A stretch of DNA of 64,000 bases from Prostheceraeus crozeri (taxonomy: Eukaryota > Platyhelminthes > Polycladida > Euryleptidae), in contig CAJQUW010010359.1 of the NCBI GenBank assembly GCA_907163375.1, positions 682,001-746,000 of the forward strand, written 5' to 3'. The translations under genes were made by a program, and so were the position numbers. The notes beneath the pieces were generated by a model. That model was not told where the DNA came from. It searched no databases and was given only the letters and a program-made list of their open reading frames with translations. Below, piece after piece: positions 45,950-60,040 of the stretch (the stretch's first letter is position 1; every line of letters starts with the position of its first letter).

Positions 45950-48405
45950 CCTACCACAGAATCTAATCAATAAAGCAAAACATGGTAGTAATCAATTAAA
46001 TATTTGACACTGTAAAAAGGCTTCTCGATTGCTTTATCATTTATGTAATTTTGTCATTACTCTTTGAAAGTATTATTGCATTTTCCGCCAAAAGTTATTT
46101 TACATTTATGTTAGTACTGTAATATTTCGAATACTGGTACTCAATCACAATGATAGAATGTATTGTGATAACTTCTGTACCTAAATACCTTGTACTTTAA
46201 ACCTTCTTTCCAAGTTATCAATGATGCTCAAAAAACGAGTTTTGTACCAGGATCCTGGACATTCCTGTGTTCTTATAAAACATGATTAGTATTATGTATC
46301 ATTCACTTGCATAATTATGATATTCGAACCCAACTTCGATAGCATCCCTAATTTGAAAAGGTTTCTACTTAGTCTACTCAATAGTAACGAGTGCTGTGGA
46401 ATTTCTATTGCAGAATAACTTGGAAGCTGTCGCCAACATTGGATTGGCTGTTCTCTGCCGAGTGCCGACGGTTTGACTATCCCCTGACCTCACAATGACA
46501 TATATTGAACGAAAGTTCATTCGAATGTTCTCTTTGTCTTTCGTGGCTTTGCATGAGTCCTTCTTCTAGAAAAACTTATGTCAGGCATAGACTATGCGTA
46601 CTGACAATCAAAGAACTAAAACTCAAGATTCTTGCTATCACAGCCTGTAGATCACTAGAAGATGTTGCACCGTTTGTTGTTTGTTGAAGCTGATATCAGG
46701 AATATTGATATATTTTTGATAATAGAAGACTTTCATATCTTAACTGAGTGGGAATCAATGCAACTGAAGAAGTTCTATGCATCAGCATTTAATGTTCTCT
46801 AAAGATGTATAGTTTGTTACTTGATGTTCCTTGATAACTACTTATTTCTTCACGTGAGTCAAAGCTTTCGATGCTGAAGGACTGTTGAACGACGTTGACA
46901 GATGAATATTTTCTATAGATGTTTATATTCACTTCGATTTATTCACGAGTGTCTATTGCTTACTCTTTCTTGCTGCCTAACTGTAAATGCCTAGGGTTGC
47001 GCAGATCTAGTTGTGCTGTGATTATTGTCAATACATGTTTGTGTAAGTAGCTCAATGTGCCTCTGTAATCTAGAATTCATCTTTTATGGCTTGTGTATTT
47101 TGCAACGCAATGTTTTTACTTCTATATTTGTCTTATTATAATACTTCACTCCAAAATTTCGTGCTCAGAATGATTCACTTTTAATGGTTTATTGTTTTTC
47201 GGTTTCATTTTTATAGTACAGCGGTAATATCAAGGTCATGTTTTTGTCATATTTACGTGATATTAATTAATGCTTGAATGATAACTCACTCGTGAATGTA
47301 ATTGCACATTTCCACCGAGATGTAATTGGTATTACAGGAATTCATTGTAATAAATAATCAAAAAATATTGAATTAATAATCTGACTATTTCTTTATTAAC
47401 ATCAGCAATTTTGCGAATTGGTCAACAAAAGAAATGCATGAGGCTCGAAGAAATGAAACCTTCTATAAAAGAAAATTTTGAAGTGAATTTGCTGAATGAT
47501 TTTACATGCATAACGAGCAAATGTAGCATGCCCCTTTTATATTCCTATTTGAATGAAATACATAAGTCGCTTACCTCATATGTATCTATACATCTATCTG
47601 TAAAATACATTTGCGGCAATGTTTGAAGATTTAAGTTTTATAATTCTCTGGTGATACAGCTACTAACACCATCGCAACAAATCTTTGCATAACTGTTTCT
47701 GCGCAACCCAGGCATTGTATACTCATTATTTGTAATTGTTATTATCATCTGTTCTATAGATTGTTTATACCGGTATCAAATATTCAAGTCTTTTAATCAA
47801 TATACATTTTGTCCGTCAGTTTGGTTGTCTGAATTTCTTGAAAGTTTTCATATAATTGATTTTCCAAATGTGGAAATTAGATGTAGTCATCATGATGGGG
47901 TTATGATACAGTCATCGCATCTTTCTCACTATCCGTTTATGGCCAACCTAATAAAAGACAAAGGAAGTCCTCTATAATGATAAGACTTAAACTGACCAAT
48001 AAAGTGTTTTCCATGATATGTACAATTTTCCACTCTCTATGATCGATCTTGAAGAAAATCATGAGAAAGTTTGAGTATTTCTTTATCGACAGATGATGTT
48101 TAACATAAGTTTCTTAGAATTTGAACATTTGTACACCTGGGTGCGTGGATATCTAAACTCATATTTCAACATGTCAAGTCTTGGTAATAACCACAGTAAT
48201 TCTAAGTCAAGTAGACCTCTTCGTCAGAACAACCAACCTAAAACTTTAATAAATAGGAACTTTAATGATATCACGTATAATGTGCACTTTACATGTTTTC
48301 ATGCACTACCTTTCATTTAAATTGAATCCCCGGAAAATCATAAGACTAACATGAAATAATAAAAAAGAAATGAATATTCGTTCGTTTCTTGGATTTTCAG
48401 TTTTA
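45950..48405. other. Intronic, no recognised feature
   Basis: AT-rich, only short unsupported frames. Confidence 0.4.
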
Positions 48406-48409
48406 TTTG

Positions 48410-48778
48410 ATGAAATTTTTGATAGAACTGTAAACGAAAATTTACCCAACGTTTCGCTCATAGTCTATCGAGCATTTTCAAGGTACAGACAAAAATTAAC
48501 GACTGGATTATGTACAAGAATTGATACAAAATTTGAAAATCATAGAGTGCAAACTTGGCGAAAGGGACTCAAGTAAATCTTACATATAAATTAGCTATAT
48601 GTAAATGTAAGATTTAATTTAGTCCCTTTGGCCAAGTTTGCACTCTATGATTTTCAAATTTTGTAATCAATTCATGTATATAATCCAGTTGTTGATTTTG
48701 TGTGTAGCATTGAGAAAGCTCAGTAGACTATGAGCGAAACTTTGGCTAAATTTTCGTTTATATTTCTTTCAAAAATTA
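48410..48778. repeat. Near-perfect palindrome with hammerhead-like motifs in both arms
   Basis: The left arm 48410-48588 and the right arm 48597-48778 are inverted copies, about 85% alike, with almost no spacer. Shared blocks include GAAAATCATAGAGTGCAAAC. Read on the minus strand, the left arm carries CTTGAAAATGCTC, a loop, then GAGCGAAACGTTGGG. Read on the plus strand, the right arm carries TTGAGAAAGCTC, a loop, then GAGCGAAACTTTGGC. Both are hammerhead-like (stem II, GAAAC, cleavage region) with eroded CUGANGA boxes. The structure looks like two PLE ends joined head to head. Confidence 0.8.
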
Positions 48779-48779
48779 C

Positions 48780-51700
48780 TTTTCAATAATTGTTCAACAA
48801 TTATTTGAAGAAGCTCATTTATTCTCGGATGAATAGCAATTCCAAGATTGATCAGATAAGGTTTTCGAAAAAATTTTCACTGTCTCGTCATTAAGAATAA
48901 CTAGTTAAATGAAACTTTCCATTAAACAACAATGGATACAGAGTTGCATAAATAGAAATGCCTATACTTGAATTATGTATTTAAATACATTTCAAATACA
49001 AAGTCAGTTCATATCCATAAAAATCTGGTCCATCAAGCAACGATAGAAGTTGGAAAAAAAGACGAAGACGCACCTTGATTTTTGCAGTCAAATGAATTTT
49101 TCTTCGTCTTCCAAAATCTTTTCATTAAAACGTTCATCGATGCATGTATCGATTAACGATACATGACCTGGACCATCAAAATCTTTTTGAATTCGGTGTC
49201 CTGTAGAAAATTCCAGTCGAAAGCTAGTCACTTTCTCATAGTTTGTAAAAGTCAACAGTCTCATGCTGCGCACAATTGTGAAGGAGGAAAACTGCCTCTT
49301 GTTTTAAGGGAAACTAATCTACATGTTTAGTTGCATAGTAGATCCGCGTGTCTATGTATCAAAGCCCGTTGAGTAGGTACCTACTGATTGAGACAAATGC
49401 ACATATTTTTGAAATATTCAGATCCATTCCAAAAAGTAATTCTTCTATCTGACTCTGATATAATTTGCAAACTACGAATGTGATTCAACGGATATGATGC
49501 AAATCTACATGTCTGTTTCCGTAATCGATCAGCATATATCATGACCGAGAAGAGACACTTGACCTTTTGATACACCAAGCTTTCACATGATTATCATATA
49601 AAGGTCATTTGAAGATACGAAATGCTCCATGGGTATTCGACAAATTGAAAGAAATCAACATGTAAAAATCTCAAAAGAAAGTATTTAATTTTTGCAGGAA
49701 TCGATTCTGTTCGAGCACACCTTTTTTGAATAGAAAATTCTCGCTGTTATACTTTCGGCAATTAAAATTGTTCTGTTTATTTTTTAACCTGATTTAATTT
49801 TTCAGCTTTTATCATGCCAATTATGAAAAATATTTATGTGTGTAATAATATATCGCAACGCTGCACCGATTATGTGTATAATTTATGTCATAAACATTTA
49901 GCACTGATTGAGGCTGTGCTTTCGGTAATCGATGTTTGCCAAAACGCATAATTATACATATTTTACATAAGGAGTTTATATCCTTTTCATGCACTATACA
50001 ATATGAATATAACATTTTTGTTTTCAAATTTCGTGATGGCATCGCTATTATCAGCATCACTTCCATAAAAATGGAGAAGCACAACTACAATGATTCTGCA
50101 CAAAAGATTCTGCACTTTGATCACAGATGCTTTATGACTAAGACAAGAACATTCAGTTTAGCACAGCATTCGAAAACTATTATTGCAGTTGCAGCTTGAG
50201 GTCAGGGGATTTGTATAAATCGATTTAATCGGATGTTTCGATTGACCATCGTCATTAAAGCAACGATATTTTGCGAACTTTTTCAATTGCTTAATTTTGA
50301 CTGGTTCATTTCTGTTGCTCATTGAATCACATTTATCATCATGTATAAAATAAAACCTGTTAGTCACCAGTTCATATATAAATGAGGCGGCATTTAAGAA
50401 AAAGAATTCGTTAGAGCTATTTGGATTGCCAGAAAATTTTCCAATATTTTTGCATTCTAGTGTTTTGTCAATGTTATTGTGATTATAAACGACAACATTG
50501 TATTAATGTTTTCGGTGTTTGCGAAGTGCAGCATGTGGAATCAAGTCAAAATGGTCTTTATAGAACTGTCCCAGGGAAAGCCACAAAATGAAATTTTAAA
50601 AGCAGAATCGATTTCAGCAACATATAAAAACTAGGTTTCTGTTCCAAATCTCATTAGCCTCTGACAGTTTGAATGTAGGACTACTTCCACGAACTGTCGG
50701 AAATCATTGACTTTCTGGCTAAAGTTTGAACAGCAACATAGATTTTATATGCTGCTGAAAACATTTCAGTCACTTAGATTCCAGTCTGTGGCTTACCTTG
50801 GATAGTTTTATCAAAACTTAGTTCAGGACCATTTTGCTGAAAGACTATTATGACCTAGAACCCAACATGATGGTGGACGGTTTGTTGTCAAAAGTATTTG
50901 GAATAGAATTATCACTAGCTAGCTGAATGATCTGGCTAATTTAGATTGAGTCCCTGGAGTCTTCGCAGTTTCATTGTACCACAGTATTAACTACGATCAC
51001 CAATGTTTGGAGGCATTTGCTCTAAGAAACGTTTCGCTTTCAGATTAAGTAATTTATCCTTCTTCACGATCGCGTCAGCAGAATGAGCGAATTATGGGGA
51101 TGGATAAAAGCAAGCTCTTGAGTTTGGAACTGCTAGTTGACTCATATTGATTGAGAGATCATTTCTTCTCTGGGTTTCTCCTGTGCTCTAGTGGTGCAAT
51201 AATTTACCTTTTTGTAGCCACAATTGCCCTACACCTTACATATGCTCGCAGAGCTCCTGTCGCTCGAGGTGTCTAGAATCAAATGCAATAATTATATGAT
51301 GGCAAAAGTTCTCAGCGGTTTATAACCGTGTCTACTTCGAATCCCGAAGAATTATGATTTAATAACAACGAAAAAATATGGATTTAGCAATTTAGCGTGC
51401 TGTTAATTAATAGTTACCACTTATATATACTGTATGATACTTACATTAATGTTTTATAATGTTCCAAAAAGTAATATTGTCCACTAATTCGAGAGCACAA
51501 CATTTTGATGCTGCCTATATAAACTAGAGGTATTTTGACTACAAGCATTCTACTTGTTGTTCATTTTATCTTGATTTTCGACATCATCATATTTTCAGTA
51601 TTTCTATTTTTAGCCCTTTTAGTAATGCAGTTGGAAGCTATTTTGTTCTACATTTCTATTCCCCTGCACTTTTTCGTACCGCATTCTTTATTCATGGCCG

Positions 51701-54700
51701 TTCTCTTTTCATTCATTATAATACTCCAATGCAGCTATGATTTACATGCATGTATGTATTACTTCTATTTTAATTGCCTAGTTGCTATTTCATCATCTCA
51801 ACATTTCATTCACTTGTCCCTTCTTTGCTTTTGATCTTCTTCTGAGGGGCACCTTTATTGTGCAAGCTCATCCTTCTTTACTCAGGTTCTGATTAAAAAC
51901 AATATGAATATAAGCATCTTGAAATATTTTTTTCAATATTCTAATACGAGTGTTTTAAGTGTTTTAATCTTGTTGTCACATGATCTTCCATATGAATATA
52001 TATCAATGCTTTTTATCAGGTAATATATATCGTATTTTCAATGCAGTTTCCTGGCAATTTCTCGTGGCTGCAGATGAATAAGTACCATCGTTTATCATTT
52101 CAAATGATGGTGTTTTGGTGTACTCTAAATATGGTATGTTGGTACTCAATCAACTATAGCTTGAACTATAGGCCACTAAGATTTTACATCAGCTTATTCA
52201 GTGGTCACACAGGGTTTTCATGTGGCAAAAAAGAAAAACATCATAGATGGCGGGAAAAATTAGCAGAAAAGTAAAAAATAGGATGTCTCGATTAGTAAAA
52301 AAAACAGGCAGATATTTTGTTGATGGTACAATAGAATTGACAACAAAATGAAACATTTCGTGTAATTTAGCCACACGCCTTCATTTCTGCCATTACTTTC
52401 GAAATCTTTCGTCATCAAAATAAAGCAGATCGTATTTGCATTCCTATATTGCTTACAGAGTAGAACATGCTCATTGCTCATACTTGTATCACGGACTATC
52501 ACCTCCTTTTATTGTATTTTTGTTTGTTTCAAAAAAGTTTTCGTTAATATTGGGTGGAGTAATCATAGGAATGATCTATAGTGTCGCTCGTCGCTGCCAT
52601 TGCTGATTAAGCGAAAAAAAGTTGTTGGCCTAGAACCCCTTCTCCGCAAATAAAAATTAAACAATTAGTTAATTTAGAATAACTAATTTTTTACTTTTTC
52701 GGTGGTGTTATATCAACGTGATGCCATAGAACATTCATTAATGGCTCAACATGGAGCAGCTGATAATTTGGTTTTGAGCGTAGCGAGTTGAATAATGTAA
52801 AGATTTTGTTACAAGGCGAGCCCTTTAGCTTCATTTGTTTATTTACTGTTGAAACTCACAGAGTCTTTCTTGATACTGTGCAGCCAATTAACAGCCTCAA
52901 ATGAAAAAAGCACAAATTTGATTTGACTGTCTTCCCTTCTCGCACGAAAATTTCATTGAGACGCGCATCAAAAATAGGTGGCAAAGACATTTTTCCGCTT
53001 CTGCCAAAAAGTTGCAAAAATACTTTATAATGGGGTGACCCCTGCTAGACCCCTGTTCACATGACTGCAAACACTGTTAAGTCATTCATGCTCATACATA
53101 AATTGCTGATTATATGAGTACAAAAGAGATTTCAATGAACGCAATTTAATCAGGAGAACGCTTTTCTTAAGTGCAAAAGTGTATGCAAACATTTAAAAGA
53201 GAATTCATATCAGTGTTTATTATACATAGGATGTTTGTCATAAATTCGAAAATTTAAGATAAGTGAGATGTAAAGGAAACTTTGTCTTCTCGATGGACTA
53301 TAATATGTATGTGAAAATTGAGGATTTCAGGAAGCTTTAATTAAGCTAAATTAATAAATTAAGCATTGATCTAATTTTATATATCCGAATACTATCAGTT
53401 GTCAGCATGTTTCGTCTATGATATGATTCAAAAATTATTGTTGTTCAGAGCTCAAAAGTTGAAGCAATCCCAGTGCAGGTATAGCTTTACACATTGGATG
53501 CTAAGCACATTATTGCTTAGTGAGAATGGATGCACCATTTTCTTTTGATATGCAGTTCGGGGACACCCTTGGTCCAGTGTCACGGTACTCCACCTTCCAA
53601 AGGCATACTAGACATTTTTTGCGATGCCCACCGTAAATATCATTGCTTTCCATTTTGGTCTATGTTCTATTTCAAGAATTAAGAATATTCATGGAAATAC
53701 TCGAGCTCAAGTCATCGTAGATGTTCCTTGATAGATGAAATGTCTTTTATAATACCTTACCTGGTGAAGTGTGCAGCCAGAAGTGACAGCTCTTTATATT
53801 CTTTTTGGCACACATTATCTGAATAATGTGGAACTTCTTAAAACGACCCTCTCTCGAGCGCTGTATCATTAAAACACGGTCAACGAGTTTGAAATCTCAC
53901 TAACAAGTTCACCTGGAATATGTTAATGCGATCGTCTGATTACTCTTATTATTTCCCATCCGCTAAATAATCAATTTGCTTTATGATATCTAGCGTCTTC
54001 GGACTTAAAGATTCCAGACATTGATTCAAGTTAATTTCAATACTCTTGTATCGCACATGACTCGCAGTGCGAGAAATCAAAATAGACTAGAATTCGGGAA
54101 AGTCAATTAGTGCTATAACTGATTTACTTGACAAATATGTGTTTACCAAAATGGGTATGGAATTTCTCGTACCTTGAAAGTGAGATAGGAAGAACTTGCT
54201 GCAGAAGTTAATTATAAATTCTTCGGATTACGTAGTTGCGCTACACTGGCTAGATATTCAACGATGGCCCATAGGAGGTATAGGTTTGTAATGCTCGATT
54301 TCGTAGTGTTGATGATCACAAAGAAATTTCTGTAGAGTTTGTGTACACAACTGAGATACCTAAGTGACGCATAAATTAAATGTAAAATGCGACAATTCAT
54401 GTGAAACTAACTTTCTTGCATTTTTGAAAATATTTTTGTTATGTTTTTTTACATTTCTTTACTCAGGAACTACATGCTCGATCTGCTATATGTCTCGTCT
54501 ACTATGAATCCAGGCTATGCTTCTTCATATTCATACACTCATGCGGGTTATTTGTAGTTCAGATTATGTTGGCCATGACACGGAATGCTTAAGATGAGAA
54601 AACCGGAAATTTCTGTCGTAATCTAAGTCGTTAATCTTGCATTGCTGCCTACATTTCAGACAAATATTCGAACTAAAATCCATGCGTACAAATAATCATT

Positions 54701-54815
54701 ATCTGAAATTACAATACGCAATAACATAGCTGATCGTTGACCATGTGGCTCTTATTCCTAGCTCCAAAATAGAGATCAGTTTCACCTTCAACGTAATGGA
54801 AGTCCATTTTTACCA
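48780..54815. other. Intronic, no recognised feature
   Basis: Six kilobases of AT-rich sequence with only short frames. TAGTTTTATCAAAACTTAGTTC at 50805 onward resembles a stretch near 62058 and may be a low-copy repeat. Confidence 0.35.
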
Positions 54816-54839
54816 TTGTACTTACTTATTTTTGCTTCC

Positions 54840-55260
54840 ACGTTTTGAGTCCGTTTGTTCCAATGTCATTGGGTCAGACTGCTTCTCCTTATGGATCTCC
54901 TCCAAGTCTGACGGTCAAGGGTTGCTTCAGCTGCTACGTTAAGCAGATAGCGATCAGATGCCCCTTTGGTCTTTTTCCCGTCACTTCCAACTTCCGAACT
55001 CTCTTTACCCAGTCTTCTTCCTTCTTTCGGTACACATGTCCAAACCATCTTAAACGATTTCTGCGGATGATGTTGCTTCTAGGCTATAAGTCTAAACGCG
55101 CTCTCAATTCTGCGTTTGAGTAACGTTTCCTGAGTGATACACCACTCACTCAACGCACCATGAACATGTCAGCCGTATCTAGCGTTCTACATTAAATTGA
55201 TCGATGCAACATACAGTTCCGACTCGGCAGTTGAAGCACCATATGATGTGAAGGTTTCAA
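54840..55260 (-). mobile_element. RTE-like LINE 3' fragment (a)
   Basis: On the minus strand, motifs of an RTE-type LINE tail appear in order but in different frames: WCVEWVVYHSGN-like sequence, then WFGHV (55033-55047), then KESSEVGSDGKKTKGASD, matching the block after WFGHV in the LINE at 23840-24546. Decayed by several frame changes. It lies antisense to the host gene. Confidence 0.65.
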
Positions 55261-55264
55261 CTAC

Positions 55265-55600
55265 GACATCAAACTTCACAGAAACCTTTCTTGATGGTCG
55301 AGGTGGTCATCATCATCATCAATTTCTGCGCTTGCTCATTCACTTTCCCGTTTCTCCTCCTTTTCCACGTTGAATGATGGATGGTGTGCCTCCATTCTTG
55401 CGGATCGTAGACCAATGCGGAATTCAGATCGAGAGCTCGAAGATTATATGTGACCATGTTTTCCTTGGCCTTCTTCCTTCGACCTCAAGCTGGAAGGATT
55501 TCTCCGTCCAGTCATCTTTACCAGTCGTAAGCTGTATTTTCGGAGGAGACCAGTACGTCTTCATGTGGCCTGTGGCATCTTTTTAGTCGTGGCCACAATT
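55265..55600 (-). mobile_element. RTE-like LINE 3' fragment (b)
   Basis: Minus-strand translation gives KSFQLEVEGRRPRKTWSHII followed by a degenerate IPHWSTIRKN-like stretch. This is the standard 'LxVxGxRPRGRPKKTW' tail of RTE-type proteins. It lies directly upstream, in the same orientation, of fragment (a), so two LINE tails are arranged in tandem. Confidence 0.65.
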
Positions 55601-55604
55601 CCCT

Positions 55605-58600
55605 TCTGTAAACTCATTCTGTAACTGTATTTTCCACTCAAACTTGTTTCAATTTTGAAACTGTGTTTACACACCGTTTTCCTCTTACTGGCCATGGGCT
55701 GACAACCCGAGTGACCGAAATTTGTTCATTCATGCGCTCCTCTCTGATGCTTAAGATAGGAAACGAAGGAGTAGGTCGAGAACAGGATGAAAACTTTTAA
55801 GTAGTATTTTTAGGAAGCTACAACACTTTTGATGAGACAGAACCACATAAAAGTTAATAATGATGCCTGGTAGGATGACAGGGTTCAGGAGGCAAGGTCG
55901 CCCACGAAGCAATTGAGAGCAAAACATTAAGAAATGGACATGACACACCCACCAAGCTACATAGATAAGTTTTAGACAAGCTTTTGGAGACAGTTAGCTG
56001 CTAGGAGCTCCGCCAATCCTTCACGCGAAGATATTTAAAGAAGAAGTTACGGGAGTTAACATTTTGCATTTAAATTTTATATAAGAGATCGTGAAATTTA
56101 AAGTAAATAAACTGCATAGGCGAGAAATCGTCGGGTTTGAAATACATGCGCAAATTGTGAAAGCAATAGTGAAAAGACTGTTCAAAGGAATTGGGTGTGC
56201 AGTCGACTACGAGCTGCGGTTGAATATGATGCATTTTTTATCTCATTTTTCACATTCAGACGGGCAGACGCATCCGGACATCACATCTATGATATTCAAC
56301 TAATTAGGTATACATGTATTATTACATATCGACAGTGTTGCATTGTTAACTGCATTGCATACAAATACAGTGCATATTTCCTGATTATGAATCCGCCGAT
56401 ACTTAAATTTATTCTTCTGAAAAGGCGTTTCATTTTACCTTTCTTTTGGCATTGCTTCGTGATACACTATACATGCATGTATCGAAATCCCTCAAAGTCC
56501 CATGAGATTTTCAGATCAATGATTCGTTTCTCGTGTGTATCACCGAATAATTCTTACTTAGTAAAAGCATCATTTTCCCTCTCTCGTGTTTCCAAAAAAT
56601 CTTTCTCATGCCGAGATGGGAAGCGAACTAGAAATATATTTCGCAATCATGTCCTCATTTTCTCGACTCTTCTATCGATTTATCATTTCCTCATCAGTGC
56701 AAACCTTATCTCATGTCGACTTTAGGTATTGATGGTAATGACAATGAGTAGTGCTTACGTAATTTTTCTAGTAATATAGAACTTAGCTAATTTGACATGC
56801 CTGTGGAATTTATTGATTCAAAATTGCTGAGAAATTTAATTCCGATATCGTGAGCTTACCAGGAATAGAAGCGTTTGACCGATTCATTTCAAAATTGACC
56901 AGCATTATTCAGCAATTCGTTCATAATTGACAGAATTACGACATCTAACTTCTTAATCGGATTGCCGATGCATTATTTCTAATACAGTGAAAGTATCATA
57001 TTCGATTGTTTTGATTAACAGTTGTTATCATCGATAATATAATGATCTCTGAATGATAGCGTTTTATCAATCATTATCGTCAAGCAGATCTTGGAGAAAT
57101 CAGTCATACACAGTACATAAGCATCACTATATTTTACGTTTGTTCAGAACAGTGGTTCTCACTACAAAAGTAGCCGTGGCCTAGGATCAATGGTAAATTT
57201 GTCAAACTCCCACGTCTTCGGTACACAATATGTAGCTTGTTACACAACCTGTTACATTAATGTTACTTTCTAATTATGTCTACTCATATTAAATATTGCA
57301 TAGTTTGATTAATTAAGAGTTAAATCATATAAGTAGATCAGCCGATCGATTGAAAATCTTGCTTTCCATTCTCACAGATGAGAAGCCGTCGTAGCGATGT
57401 GTCACGATTTACAGTTTTTGAAACGGATAGTGCGCGAGCTAGCACGAAGTTGTGCAAGTAGCGAGGTCGCACCTGATACTGCCACATATCATTCAGCACC
57501 TCTTGAATACTACAAAACTTCCGCGTGTCTCAGATTGGATCGGTTGTCCTGGATTGGAAAACTCCATGTACAGTAGTATTCGGATGACTCGTCACCCGTC
57601 GGGAACGGCCAAACATGACGAGCTATCCAAAGTTAATGTTTTATCATGATAAGACAACCGCTTACCTTAATTAAGCATTATTTTGATCTTTGACATATAT
57701 TATGACACAACGCTACCGATTTCACTTCCTGCTGCGTAAGACACCAAATACATATACATGTATATACTAAACTTAGCCTGTTTTCTCACTACTAATGTAG
57801 ACTGGCCAGTTTGCATATTAGACCAATTATCGTAGGCTTTCTAAGTAGGTAGCATCTATAAACAGCGTAGGTTACACATGGTAAAGTATTTTATGCATAA
57901 GGTAAAAAGTCATTCCATCATCCTATTTCTGTAACATGTTTTTATATTTTTTGCTGAATGAATATTCTCTACACATACATACGTTAGACTCTTCATGGAG
58001 TCATGCTTCTGTAGGGCCTATATTCTATGTCAATCAGTAACCGCTTTGATTTTCCTTTTTACTACTAAGAAATGAAATTTATACATCAGAGCACCCTTGC
58101 AGAAGTCCAATCATAGCTCAAACCAGTGCTCTTAGGCTCTATGAGGTGCAAGCTGGCTTAGAATATTGAGAATTGCGTTGTAAAAATTATTAAACGTTGA
58201 CGACTTATCCGGAGAAACCATCATTTTAGTTTATTTTCTATTACCTACAAGCTATCCGATTTGACGAGTTGAGCGGAGTCAAATATATGTGTTTGATAGC
58301 AGTTTTGGAAGGGAATTTTTCGGTGACGAGTTATCCGAATACTGCTGTATTTCCAATGGAAATATTGTGGATTGATTATAAACACGATTTTATTGAGTTA
58401 ATGACTGCATGAAAAGTCGAAGATGTATTTCTTGAATATTACTTGTTCAGAAAGCATCCGGAGGTCATGCTCTTTCATGTGGGTGGTTGTTTCTATTCAG
58501 AATCCACTTCCACATGGTAGTGAGTTCGCGACATTTCAAAGAAATTTCAGTAAATACGCGTATGTGCCATTTCCTCTCCGGATATGATGGCTGTATACAC

Positions 58601-59875
58601 TTGTACTTCGATCATTTGTTTCGAAAGATCATTGATATGAAAGAACATGACCTGTAAATATGTCCGTTGTTAAAGATGCTTTCTGTGCAAATCAGATTGA
58701 AGAAATACTTCGTGGACTTTAATCTACACTCGACAACTCAGTAAAATAGTATTTATAACCACTATGTCGCAATGTCTCCATTGGAAATGGATGAGTTTTT
58801 CAATTCAAGCTTCATAAGAAAGACGAACGATCTGATCCGGCAGACGTGAAGGGTTGTAGCAGCCAAGAGGTTTTTAAGAGGTACAACCTCTCTCCCTGCA
58901 CAACGTCGTGCTTGCCAAAGGACTAGTAGTATTTCACATGTTTTGAAATAAATATATATACAGTACTTTTCTTTTTGGCGATTTTGCAATTTTTTAATTT
59001 TGGATTTCGGTTATTAAATCCAGGACTGTTAATGAAGTTCTTTTATTATTGTGCGGAGGGATTATATAAGCGATGCAGATCCGGCTGGATTACACATATA
59101 TAGCCATTGATTAATTTACCGAGTTCTATTGCACCATAGCGAAATTAAAGCAAGAACGAAGAAATGAATAATTGTTAATCCTATTATTCGTGCGCGTTAT
59201 TGTAATTTTGCAATAATGCCTGACCTTGTATGATCCCATGGTCAACAATTGTTTAAAAGGTCCAAGACCGGAGCTACGTCTTATAAGCGGTCTGATGTTG
59301 TAAAGTCTGATTTTTTAACAGACTCCGTCGCAACGCCTTCCTGCTCCCGTGGTGCTCCTAAGTATTTTGTCTATGAGTTTCGTTTTGCGCATATTTATTC
59401 AAAATAAATCCCCCTTCAAAAAAAATGACATAAATTGATTTTCTGGTTCCGGATTTATGAGATACATAGGGAGGTGTAACAAGTTCTATAAGCACTTGTG
59501 AAAGCACACAAAAGAACATCGGCGATATTTGAAGGAACCGATTGGATACTGTTAAATGAAGCCAAATGAGCGAATCCGCCGTTGCCGGTTTCATTGTACT
59601 GCTACATTATCGAGGCAGGTAGCACTTAATTTAAGATGAAACATAGTTTAGTAGTTTCACCTGAGAACAAGCTACGAACATTTTCAGGAGCTGAAAATGT
59701 TATACTACTCACCATCATGCGTATACGAGTATGTACTCAATATGGCGATGAAAACCTAAATGCTCAAATGTTTTCTATAAGCTAATTTAGTAGATTTATT
59801 ATATTAGTTTATTTTGTCCGCATTTGGATGTTGAATAAAGTTATTATTATTATAGCTAAATGTTATTTATTTGTG
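55605..59875. other. Intronic, no recognised feature
   Basis: Includes a 176-codon plus-strand frame (56195-56725) that is Phe/Ile/Ser-rich, without motif, and probably spurious. Confidence 0.35.
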
Positions 59876-59933
59876 TACTGACCTCTGAAATGTAGCTTTT
59901 CAGATTTTATAAGCATTGTCGTTTTCATTTCAG

Positions 59934-60040
59934 TGCGGCAGATTCATGGCGGTGCAAAGGTTGAGGACGCCGGGACATATATGAGTGTGGGTGGTAGAAA
60001 TACTACTCCCTCGCATCCTCTTTCTTATAGCTCAAGGTAG
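59934..60040 (+). CDS. Single-pass membrane protein, exon 2 (terminal)
   Basis: A good acceptor (GTCGTTTTCATTTCAG) opens this exon in the phase that completes the split codon of exon 1 (G|TG, Val205). It encodes 34 more residues, RQIHGGAKVEDAGTYMSVGG then RNTTPSHPLSYSSR, and stops at TAG (60038-60040). The protein is therefore 239 residues, with a 42-residue tail after the membrane segment. The tail contains an N-glycosylation sequon (N227-T-T), consistent with an extracellular or lumenal position. The GC-rich codon use matches exon 1 and differs from the flanking intron. AATAAA follows at 60237. Pairing with exon 1 rests on phase, composition, strand and the lack of any competing exon; it is not proven by transcript. 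Confidence 0.75.

Larger units (their letters stand above)
29874..59933 (+). other. Proposed ~30 kb intron of the membrane-protein gene
   Basis: Bounded by GTAAGC at 29874 and TTTTCATTTCAG ending at 59933. It is filled with LINE, hAT, PLE-related and fold-back sequences described separately. No internal exon was identified, though small ones could be missed. The phase match of the two flanking exons supports the pairing. Confidence 0.7.

Noticed and set aside
43217-53060. CAGGGGTC at 43217 and GACCCCTG near 53045 as ends of one element
   Set aside because: Nearly 10 kb apart, only the first eight bases agree, and no flanking duplication is shared.
56195-56725. 176-codon plus-strand open frame
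   Set aside because: Long for this window but Phe/Ile/Ser-rich, without motif, splice context or GC shift; overlaps another frame of similar quality. Most likely a chance frame in AT-rich DNA.
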